Source: an uncultured Desulfobacter sp. (GTDB taxonomy: Bacteria; Desulfobacterota; Desulfobacteria; Desulfobacterales; Desulfobacteraceae). From it: a stretch of 64,000 nt of DNA. The position numbers were made by a program, and so were the translations under genes. Below the pieces are notes generated by a model. That model was not told the DNA's origin. It saw only the letters and a program-made list of their open reading frames with translations, and did no database searches. The stretch is taken from the NCBI RefSeq assembly GCF_963677125.1, contig NZ_OY781882.1:2612501-2676500 (forward strand), in the 5' to 3' direction. Numbering within the stretch: the stretch's first letter is position 1; each line of letters begins with the position of its first letter. Below are positions 17,773-24,599 of the stretch, in pieces.

Positions 17773-18965
17773 CTTTTTTCTCCCTGAGCCCTTATATCAA
17801 GCGGGGTCATTCCCTGGTTAACAGGCAGTTTCTTGAAAGGCTTACTCAACAAAAACTCCCCATTTTGAATTTCTTCCTTAAGAAGTTCAGATATTTTAAG
17901 TGCTTTAGAATAGGAAGACATGGACCCTGCCGCCACGGTCTTGCCATCCAACTCAACTTCTCCTTTTCTCAAATCAGCGTAGGAGACTCTGCCCACAATA
18001 TCGCCACCCCTTTCGGGGTATGTTGAGGAATAGTCTATTACTTCAGCAAAAATTTCACTGTCGCGCACCGTGCAACACCGAAGGATCTCTTTATCCAATA
18101 TGGGTATAGGAATACCAACACCCAAGGCCAGTGAGGTGCCGTAGCCTTTTAAACTGACCCCGCGGACAAATTCACTATCCATCTCCTTCATGTTTCCAGT
18201 CAGTGCGAGAGTTCCGGCGCCTTCCATAGGAACATCGTTGTCACCCCGAAGGCAGTCAGACGCATGCTGGGTACCTTCGGCATAAACATGACCATGGGCA
18301 CCTGCAAGCCAGACACTGGTTCCAACGCCAATTGTTCTATACAAAGGGTCATTAAGCAAAGGAGAGAGCTGCCCAGCCGAAGAATAGGTGAAATTTTTCA
18401 TGTTCGGCTTTAATTCACCCAGATAGGTGTAAATGGTTTTATCAGAACAATTAACCGCAACATTATAATTCTGGTAACAATTTCTCGGGTTGGTCATAAT
18501 AGCTTGGTTAAGATCGTCAATTGTGAAATATGTCCTGATCTCTTTTAGCGGATACTCATCGGTGCCGTATGAAAGGGCAAATAACTGAACTTCTTCTCCG
18601 GCCACAAGTTTTTCGATCACATGCCCGCCGCCGTATCGAAAATCCCCCGGATAGTACATATTGGCAGGATCATTATGCCTTAATTGTGTCGCACCAAGAT
18701 ATGCGTCCACCGCGGCGATACCGGCATAAGCCATAACATCATCAATCCAGACTTCACTCATCCGCATCTTTGGTTTGGTATGGCCAAAATTCAGAAAACA
18801 CCCAGAAGAACACATGGTGCCAAAGGTTGCCGTTGTGACAACATCAACTTCTGTTGCAGCTTTATCCAGGCCTTCCTGGTCTACATAATCTATAATTTCA
18901 TCGGCCGTAAGGACGACTGCCTCTCCTGATTCTATCCTGCTGTTGATCTCTTCGTATGTTTTCAT
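17769..18965 (-). CDS. DUF39 homocysteine biosynthesis protein
   Basis: A 398-residue member of the DUF39 (COG1900) family, which with the NIL-ferredoxin forms homocysteine from aspartate semialdehyde in methanogens and sulfate reducers that lack the usual acetyl/succinylhomoserine route. The family signature with conserved Cys is seen near the start (TATFGTMCSSGCFLNFGH), with further glycine-rich segments (GVGTSVWLAGAHGHVYAEG) and another conserved Cys (EILRCCTVRDSE). It lacks C-terminal CBS domains found in the methanogen version. The ATG at 18965 has only a poly-A stretch upstream and no clear ribosome-binding site; it overlaps the stop of a short leader ORF, suggesting translational coupling. 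A sigma-54 promoter and several operators lie upstream. Confidence 0.88.
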   Translation of the reverse strand: MKTYEEINSRIESGEAVVLTADEIIDYVDQEGLDKAATEVDVVTTATFGTMCSSGCFLNFGHTKPKMRMSEVWIDDVMAYAGIAAVDAYLGATQLRHNDPANMYYPGDFRYGGGHVIEKLVAGEEVQLFALSYGTDEYPLKEIRTYFTIDDLNQAIMTNPRNCYQNYNVAVNCSDKTIYTYLGELKPNMKNFTYSSAGQLSPLLNDPLYRTIGVGTSVWLAGAHGHVYAEGTQHASDCLRGDNDVPMEGAGTLALTGNMKEMDSEFVRGVSLKGYGTSLALGVGIPIPILDKEILRCCTVRDSEIFAEVIDYSSTYPERGGDIVGRVSYADLRKGEVELDGKTVAAGSMSSYSKALKISELLKEEIQNGEFLLSKPFKKLPVNQGMTPLDIRAQGEKR

Positions 18966-19045
18966 GTTTTTTTTTGGCAGGACCCCACTATATTATTTAT
19001 TTTAAGGGGGCAGAGGAATGCTTGGTTACCGTTAATCTTGCTCAT
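18962..19045 (-). CDS. Possible 27-aa leader peptide coupled to DUF39
   Basis: An ATG at 19045 preceded by CAGGAG (seven bases) opens 27 codons, starting MSKINGNQAFLCPLK and ending CQKKT, whose TGA overlaps the DUF39 ATG (ATGA, 18962-18965). It has a much better ribosome-binding site than DUF39, so ribosomes finishing it could start DUF39. It contains two Cys codons but no Met after the start. It could regulate by attenuation or coupling, or be fortuitous. Confidence 0.45.
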   Translation of the reverse strand: MSKINGNQAFLCPLKINNIVGSCQKKT

Positions 19046-19151
19046 GGCCTAACTCCTGTTAATGATTCTATATCATCCATACAACAACTCAACACCGGCA
19101 CAGCCTAACAAAAACCAGCGTATTCAATTGACACACAAAACCTTCGCACAA

Positions 19152-19167
19152 TGCCATATCCATGCCA
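19152..19167 (-). promoter_or_regulatory. Sigma-54 (-24/-12) promoter of the DUF39 operon
   Basis: The minus strand reads TGGCATGGATATGGCA, with GG and GC ten bases apart and only two departures from TGGCACGN4TTGCW. The transcript would have a leader of about 175 nt containing the 27-codon ORF. Confidence 0.7.
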
Positions 19168-19286
19168 AATAATTCATTCGAATATTCAATCAACTGATTT
19201 TATGAAACAATCAATTTATTTTATAGAACTGCTACAATTCTGTTGAGAAAGGATCCTGTGTGTATTCCCATACAACAAATCGCAAG

Positions 19287-19303
19287 TGTGTGTTTTTTAC
19301 ACA
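19287..19303. promoter_or_regulatory. 17-bp operator site E
   Basis: TGTGTGTTTTTTACACA, about 125 bp upstream of the DUF39 -24/-12 promoter. Confidence 0.55.
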
Positions 19304-19328
19304 GGTTGTTACAAACAACTCCATTAAT

Positions 19329-19345
19329 TGTGAAATATAAACACA
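19329..19345. promoter_or_regulatory. 17-bp operator-like site G (weaker)
   Basis: TGTGAAATATAAACACA keeps the TGTG..CACA ends and 17-bp spacing but the inner positions deviate. Confidence 0.35.
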
Positions 19346-19461
19346 ACATGTTTTAATTTTTCATCCACACAAAATAACAATTTTGAAGAAAAGCAATTGA
19401 ATATTATTAATTTAAACAGGAATACTCGCCTTGAAAATAGACAGATACGCACATTAAACAT

Positions 19462-19478
19462 TGTGCATTTTTTACACA
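19462..19478. promoter_or_regulatory. 17-bp operator site F
   Basis: TGTGCATTTTTTACACA, about 300 bp upstream of the DUF39 promoter, a typical distance for an enhancer. Confidence 0.55.
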
Positions 19479-19593
19479 TTACATATTGCGAAACAAACGA
19501 TTTACACTATAGGAAATGCCATCTGACCCCCAACCCTATTCGGCCGCCTGCTTATGTTCTGGTCGCTATGTTTGCAGATAATCCTGATCAACT

Positions 19594-19629
19594 CAACAGG
19601 CCTTATTCGTTATGCTCAACGGTGATTTC
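19594..19629 (+). repeat. 36-bp dispersed repeat, copy 1
   Basis: The stretch beginning CAACAGGCCTTATTCGTTAT and running into TGCTCAACGGTGATTT recurs at 45401-45436 with two differences (CAACGGGCCTTATTCGCTAT...). Both copies lie beside accessory or decayed genes, so this may be the edge of an old mobile element. Confidence 0.6.
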
Positions 19630-20061
19630 TTAAAAAAGGAATTGAGCATGTACACCTTGAAAAATTTCTGCTTTCACTATGACGTTAGTGACACATTCTC
19701 TTATATTCATCCATCCAAAAAGTATCCGGACATTGTTATTACTTGTGGTGATGCAAAATTTGAAGATAACGAGTTTGACACCCTGATAAATCCCGTTGTT
19801 ATTATGGAAATTCTTTCAGATTCAACAGAACTTTTTGACAGAACGAAAAAATTTTTTCATTATCGAAAAATCCCCACGCTTCAAGAATATATCCTTATTT
19901 CTCAACATGAATGTTGGGTTGAGAAGTACACACGCCAAAACGATATATGGAAATATCAGTCATACGAGGGGATAGACCAGATGCTGACGATTGAATCCAC
20001 TGATTGCGAACTACCTTTAGCTGAAATTTATTTGAATGTAGAATGTAAAAAAAGGATATAA
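19612..20061 (+). pseudogene. Uma2-family (PDDEXK-like) nuclease fragment
   Basis: The last 110 residues match the C-terminal half of the Uma2/DUF820 family: KKYPDIVITCGDAKFEDNEFDTL, NPVVIMEILSDSTELFDRTKKFFHYRKIPTLQEYILISQ, which includes the active-site Asp and the ExL strand. The roughly 80-residue N-terminal part of full-length members (EEYLALE... and following) is missing; the first 35 residues are unrelated and overlap a dispersed repeat. I read it as a 5'-truncated remnant, though translation as a short protein from 19612 or 19648 is possible. The family is widespread, multicopy and of uncertain function. Confidence 0.65.
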
Positions 20062-20067
20062 TGCGTA

Positions 20068-21123
20068 TTAATCCATTCTGACAACCAGCCCTTCTCCTTT
20101 GAATCCAAATCTGTGAAAATGCCCCAAGGGGCTTGATACATATTCTCCCATGATGTGCAGGGCAATATAAAATGATCCCGGATCGAACAACCGTTTTCCC
20201 TGGGGATCGGCCATCCGCCACCGATTGTCGTGAAGGACTTCTGCCCAGTTGTGAAAATTTGCGGGTTTAAGCACGGTATTCTGCCGGCAGACATATCCGC
20301 CGATGCCCCTGGCCGGAATACCATTGGCCCGGCACAGGGCGATAAACAGGTACATGAACTCGGTGCAGTCTCCCGTGCCTTGCCCCAGGGCCGACAAGGC
20401 GCCCCGGTCCCGGCTGGTATAACCGCCGTACTTTATTTTTTTTGACGCCCATTCATAGGTTGCCCGGATGGTGGATAGTTCCTCGGATTGTTTCAGGGGG
20501 ACTGCGGCTTTCCGAATCAGGGCATGGCCGGATTCGATAAAGGTTTCCGGCTTAAGGTACAGGGCGTTGTCCAGGCCGGGAACCGCGGGATGAGGTAGAT
20601 CGGACAGACCCAATGTCGCACTGATGGCAACAATTTTTGATCCATAAGGCGGGATCCGATCAAATTGGAAACTAAGGATCTGGTTTCCGGCATCATCCGC
20701 CACAAGCATATACGGGTGGGATGATATGATCTTTCTACACTGCTGGTGCGCGGTCTGCCTGACCGGCCCCCATGTCCAAAATTCTGCATTCCTGACGGGT
20801 TTTGGGGTTTTGTTTTCCAGGGTAAAGGACCAGGAAATCTTCCGGTCAATGGGAAAGCCTTTCAGATCTATGTCCGGGTTAACCGTAATAACCCCTCTAT
20901 CGGTCATCCCCTGTCCACGAAAAGTACCGGTAGGTTGGGTTGAGGAACGAAACCCAACACCGATAAGTTGTTGGGTTTCACTTCGTTCAACCCAACCTAC
21001 GCTGTGCCCAATGTTATGCCCAAACCCAAAAGAGAAGAAGCCCAGGAAAAGAATAGTGCAAGAGACCAGGACCGCCACCCATGTACCGGCTATACCTTTG
21101 AGCCAAATCGTTATTTCATCCAC
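20068..21123 (-). CDS. Membrane-anchored transglutaminase-like protein with in-frame repeat insertion
   Basis: A 351-residue protein: N-terminal membrane helix (VAVLVSCTILFLGFFSFGF), a linker, then a transglutaminase-like (papain-fold) domain in the C-terminal third with the triad Cys in GTGDCTEFMY, His in NFHNWAEV and Asp in MADPQGK. Such domains act as proteases or cross-linkers outside the cytoplasm. Residues about 42-64 (VGWVERSETQQL...) are encoded by a 71-bp palindromic repeat (20930-21000) also found between genes at 38107, so the repeat has inserted in frame without breaking the gene. Its start overlaps the rhodanese stop by eight bases. Confidence 0.82.
   Translation of the reverse strand: MDEITIWLKGIAGTWVAVLVSCTILFLGFFSFGFGHNIGHSVGWVERSETQQLIGVGFRSSTQPTGTFRGQGMTDRGVITVNPDIDLKGFPIDRKISWSFTLENKTPKPVRNAEFWTWGPVRQTAHQQCRKIISSHPYMLVADDAGNQILSFQFDRIPPYGSKIVAISATLGLSDLPHPAVPGLDNALYLKPETFIESGHALIRKAAVPLKQSEELSTIRATYEWASKKIKYGGYTSRDRGALSALGQGTGDCTEFMYLFIALCRANGIPARGIGGYVCRQNTVLKPANFHNWAEVLHDNRWRMADPQGKRLFDPGSFYIALHIMGEYVSSPLGHFHRFGFKGEGLVVRMD
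20930..21000. repeat. 71-bp palindromic repeat, copy inside a coding sequence
   Basis: Arms GTAGGTTGGGTTGA... and ...TCAACCCAACCTAC are complementary and enclose a second pair around GATAAGTTG. It is identical to 38107-38177 except for one base (A/G near 20959). This copy is in the N-terminal part of the transglutaminase-like gene. Confidence 0.9.
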
Positions 21124-21910
21124 AAGTGTTGCACTTTCTTGTGCCCACCTGTTTTTTATCCCGGTTGCGGATCAATGCCTGATTTTCAAGAAACTTTTTA
21201 TAGCCGGTCATCCCGCCCTCAAGAAAAAACAAGACAGGCACACGGGACAAGGCTTTATTAATTTCTCGATACCCTGTGCCTTCTGTATTAAAAATCATCA
21301 ATAGCCTGGATGAACTGCCTTTTCCGGATTCCAGAAGTTCACTAATCCTGTCAGAAAAGTCATCCCGGTTGTCCAAATAGGGAACATGCACCGCACCTGT
21401 CAAGGGTGTTCCTGCGTTTTGGGTTTGCGCTTTTGACACATCCACGATGATCCATCGTTTGCTTTTCTGCTCGCTGAACCAAGCCCGGGCCGGCATCAGG
21501 TTCACGTTTGCGAGTTCAAACACATCGCCGTCAATGCGCCCCCCGCTTCTATGCCAGGCATTAAGCCCGCCATGGAGGATGGAAACCGTATAGCCTTTTT
21601 CTTTCAGGTTTCTGCATTCCTTGATGAGAAGGGTATTCTGATATCCCTCATTCAACAACACAACGGCACCTGTTTGAAAAATACGCTTTGTTTTCACGGC
21701 GTACAGGGGCAAGTTAATCGAGCCGGGAATTCTATATTTTTCAAATGCACTTGCATGCCGGATGTCAATTAAAAAAGGCTTGGGGCCGGACTGGATTTGC
21801 TTTTTAACCTGTGCTGCAGACACAAAATAATCCCGACCTTCCCCGGCCAATCCTTGGACAGCAATCAGAAAAACCATTAACATGCAAACCCAAAAAATTC
21901 TCATCATCAA
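21116..21910 (-). CDS. Exported double rhodanese-like protein lacking catalytic Cys
   Basis: A 264-residue protein with a signal peptide (IFWVCMLMVFLIAVQGLAG) and two rhodanese-like domains. Domain 1 (about 30-130) has FLIDIRHASAFEKYRIPGSINLPL; domain 2 (about 150-250) has WIIVDVSKAQ...LTGAVHVPYL. In both, the loop that should carry the catalytic Cys begins with Asn (VVLLNEGYQN and LMIFNTEGTGY), so sulfurtransferase activity is not expected; a binding or scaffold role is likelier. It is between the calcium-binding surface protein and the transglutaminase-like gene, all on the minus strand, suggesting co-transcription. Confidence 0.8.
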   Translation of the reverse strand: MMMRIFWVCMLMVFLIAVQGLAGEGRDYFVSAAQVKKQIQSGPKPFLIDIRHASAFEKYRIPGSINLPLYAVKTKRIFQTGAVVLLNEGYQNTLLIKECRNLKEKGYTVSILHGGLNAWHRSGGRIDGDVFELANVNLMPARAWFSEQKSKRWIIVDVSKAQTQNAGTPLTGAVHVPYLDNRDDFSDRISELLESGKGSSSRLLMIFNTEGTGYREINKALSRVPVLFFLEGGMTGYKKFLENQALIRNRDKKQVGTRKCNTCG

Positions 21911-21951
21911 TTCCGTCTTTAACTTCGATCATCATTTTATCCAGATCGCCA

Positions 21952-24348
21952 TTATAAAGGCGGCCTGGAATCGGCATTCACCGGACTGGTACCCCCATCC
22001 ACTTCGTCCCCGTCACTATACCCGTCACCATCAGTATCCCAATTAAAGGGATCAGTGACCGTCTCCCCTTCGATCTCCTCATGATTCAGCAGACCGTCGC
22101 CGTCGGCATCCCCGTCGGCGGCAAATGTGGAGAACTGCCAGACCGGCCCATTCGTACGGGCCAGAGACCTATCTTTTGAAATGATCTGCCAGAAATAGGT
22201 CGTGTCATAATCCAGCAGTCCAGGATAATACTCTTTTTCGTCAGTGGTCAGGACCCGTGCAAGGTTGTCCGCTTCCAATCCGAACAGAACGTCATACATG
22301 GGGAAATCACCCTCATCCGGATCTCCGCCGGTCCAGGACAGGAGCTGGTCCACGGAAACATTTACCGCCCCGTCAGCCGGATCAGGATTGAAGGGCCTGA
22401 GCGGCGGATAATTCTGTCCCTGGAAAAGAGCGCCATAGTTCCTCGAAAAGGTTGCAAGGTCCATATGGTCAATCAGATCGTCCCGGTTCGAATCAGCCCC
22501 CGGCAGATAGTTGCCATCCCCCAGGCGGCTGTCCATTGCGCCTATCATTTGAACCAGATCCCAGCCATCCACATCATCATCCACATCAAAATCACCAAAA
22601 ATCCGGTGGTCTTCCACAGGATTCGACCCATTTAAAAATTCATCCAGGTCTGAGATCCCGTCGCCGTCATAATCGCCTGTGCCGTCCCGGTCCAGGTTGC
22701 CGAAATAGAGCAGCTCCCAGGCATCGGCCATGCCGTCGTTGTCGCTGTCCACATCATCCACAATGGTGAGGGTTGCTGTGCGTGATGCCGTGTTTTCCCC
22801 GTCCGTTGCAGTAAACGTCAGGGTGTAAACCCCGGCCTGGCCCTGACCCGGTGTCCACTCAAACAAAGCTGATCCGTCCCCGTTGTCTGTCAGGGCCGCG
22901 CCGGCCGGAAGGGGCGCAACGGACAGGGAAGGAATGGTGCCGTCCGGATCCGACGCCTGAATCAAAAATCCCACATACCGCTCCACAGCCCCGGCCCGGT
23001 CCGGGATAAACTGCATCACCGGGGCGTGCTCAGGCAAAGGAAAGTCAAAGGAGACCGTGTAGGCTCCCGACGTGTCGGCATCAAAAATATGGATAAAATA
23101 CTCCCAGTTGTTGTCCTCGTCCCTGGATTTGGACAGCCAACAGTTTTCGGATTTGATGATTTTCCCGTCGGACCGAACTACCTCTGCAATGATCTTCTGC
23201 CCGTTTTCCGGATCAGGCAGCCGGGTATAGGCAAATCCGGTGGTTGCCGGAAAAGTGATTGAATAGGCGTCAGCGTCTGCTGATTGGATTGATGCCTGGG
23301 CATCATCATAATCCGTCACCACGGTATCCTGGTTTTCAGACTCAAACACCCTGACAACCGTACCATCCCTGGCCAGAAAGTCGTCAATCTCGTCGCTGCC
23401 GGGCAGGTCCACCCGGACATCTTTGATCAACTCATGGGGATTGACGCTCTCCATCACTGAGGTCAACTCACCCCCCAATTCATCGGAATGGGTAAAATCA
23501 GCACTAAAATCCTTGAATTCACCATACAGGGAACAGACCATAATCCATTTAACCGTTTGCGCCGTACCGGATTCCAGGTCCCCGAAATCGACCCTCAAAT
23601 CGTCATCACCCTCTTCTCCGTTGAGTTCCGCACCAATGATATTGAAACTTATCAGCAGTCCCAACTTATTTTCCGTGATTTTGGGCTGAGCAGAAACGAT
23701 GGACAGACTTCTGGCTGTGCCTTCCCCATTATTGGCAATTCTCAAGCCAAACGGAAAGGGAACTTCCGGTTCAATTTCAGACGTCAAGGGATCATCGCCG
23801 TAAACATATCTGGGCAGGAAATAGTCCAAAGTCAGTTCAGGCATGGGTTTGACATAGATGTAATCAGGCATCACGTCAATGGTCTGTTCCTGGCCGGCCA
23901 TGGTGTAACTCAAGGTGGCGCCCACGTAGTAAAGCGTGCCTTCAGTAACGCCGTTGGAGGAATCGGGCGCCGGAATAATCAACCAGGTGATGTTTGCTGA
24001 AGAGGATGGAGATACCAGCCCGTTACCGTCCATATCATCAATGCCGCTCATGCTGTCCAGGCGAATATAGAAAAGCGCTTCCGTGTTGTCCGGGTCGGAT
24101 GAGGCCGACACAGGATTGCCGGCCTCATCCGAAAAATTGACCTGCACGGCCACATCCTCTATGGCAATGCCGGTCAACCCGTTGTTGATGCGCATGTGGG
24201 CCTCAAAGGCCTGGCGCTCCAAAGTAAGATCCTGGTTGACCTGGATTTTAACCTGTGCACAAAGAGTGTCGGCAGCCATGGCCGAAACCGGCATGATCAA
24301 CACGAAAAACAGAAGCCCCGCTAAAAACTGGATTAATCTTTTCATCAT
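21952..24348 (-). CDS. Secreted Ig-like/dockerin/thrombospondin-3-repeat protein
   Basis: A 798-residue exported protein. It starts with a signal peptide (LAGLLFFVLIMPVSAMA), continues with beta-rich repeats of the kind used in bacterial surface proteins, then a putative Ig domain (IQASDPDGTIPSLSV.. TFTATDGENTAS), a calcium-binding segment (DSDNDGMADAWELLYFG, DYDGDGISDLDEF), a dockerin-like pair (DFDVDDDVDGWDLVQ, DSNRDDLIDHMDLATF), an Fn3-like domain and a final thrombospondin type-3 segment (DTDGDGYSDGDEVDGGTSP). It is probably a cell-surface or matrix protein. It lies downstream of the giant RHS gene with a 250-bp gap carrying a repeat. Confidence 0.8.
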   Translation of the reverse strand: MMKRLIQFLAGLLFFVLIMPVSAMAADTLCAQVKIQVNQDLTLERQAFEAHMRINNGLTGIAIEDVAVQVNFSDEAGNPVSASSDPDNTEALFYIRLDSMSGIDDMDGNGLVSPSSSANITWLIIPAPDSSNGVTEGTLYYVGATLSYTMAGQEQTIDVMPDYIYVKPMPELTLDYFLPRYVYGDDPLTSEIEPEVPFPFGLRIANNGEGTARSLSIVSAQPKITENKLGLLISFNIIGAELNGEEGDDDLRVDFGDLESGTAQTVKWIMVCSLYGEFKDFSADFTHSDELGGELTSVMESVNPHELIKDVRVDLPGSDEIDDFLARDGTVVRVFESENQDTVVTDYDDAQASIQSADADAYSITFPATTGFAYTRLPDPENGQKIIAEVVRSDGKIIKSENCWLSKSRDEDNNWEYFIHIFDADTSGAYTVSFDFPLPEHAPVMQFIPDRAGAVERYVGFLIQASDPDGTIPSLSVAPLPAGAALTDNGDGSALFEWTPGQGQAGVYTLTFTATDGENTASRTATLTIVDDVDSDNDGMADAWELLYFGNLDRDGTGDYDGDGISDLDEFLNGSNPVEDHRIFGDFDVDDDVDGWDLVQMIGAMDSRLGDGNYLPGADSNRDDLIDHMDLATFSRNYGALFQGQNYPPLRPFNPDPADGAVNVSVDQLLSWTGGDPDEGDFPMYDVLFGLEADNLARVLTTDEKEYYPGLLDYDTTYFWQIISKDRSLARTNGPVWQFSTFAADGDADGDGLLNHEEIEGETVTDPFNWDTDGDGYSDGDEVDGGTSPVNADSRPPL

Positions 24349-24383
24349 CCCTTGCCTTTTGTCATCACGCTATTCATTTATCC

Positions 24384-24575
24384 GTAGGTTGGGTTAAGCG
24401 CAGCGAACCCAACATCAATCAACCTCATTTTCACCAATCCGGTTTTGATTAAATTCCATTTTATGTTCATTCAAAATTATCATTGGGCATTTGGTTATTA
24501 TTTATTGCCGGTATCATTATCAATATTATTTTTATTCGTTGGAATTGTTGGCTTTTGTTCCTCAACCCAACCTAC
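24384..24575. repeat. Expanded relative of the 71-bp palindromic repeat
   Basis: GTAGGTTGGGTTAAGCGCAG (24384) and GTTCCTCAACCCAACCTAC (ending 24575) are the two ends of the 71-bp repeat but are separated by about 150 bp of AT-rich sequence. It fills the gap between the RHS gene and the calcium-binding protein gene. Confidence 0.7.
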
Positions 24576-24599
24576 ATAGCTGCGGAGTTCCAACCCAAT

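Larger units (their letters stand above)
18966..19611. other. Control region upstream of the DUF39 operon
   Basis: About 645 AT-rich bases with no convincing gene other than the short leader. It contains a sigma-54 promoter and three copies of the 17-bp motif, plus a weaker one at 19259-19275 (TGTGTATTCCCATACAA). Confidence 0.6.
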
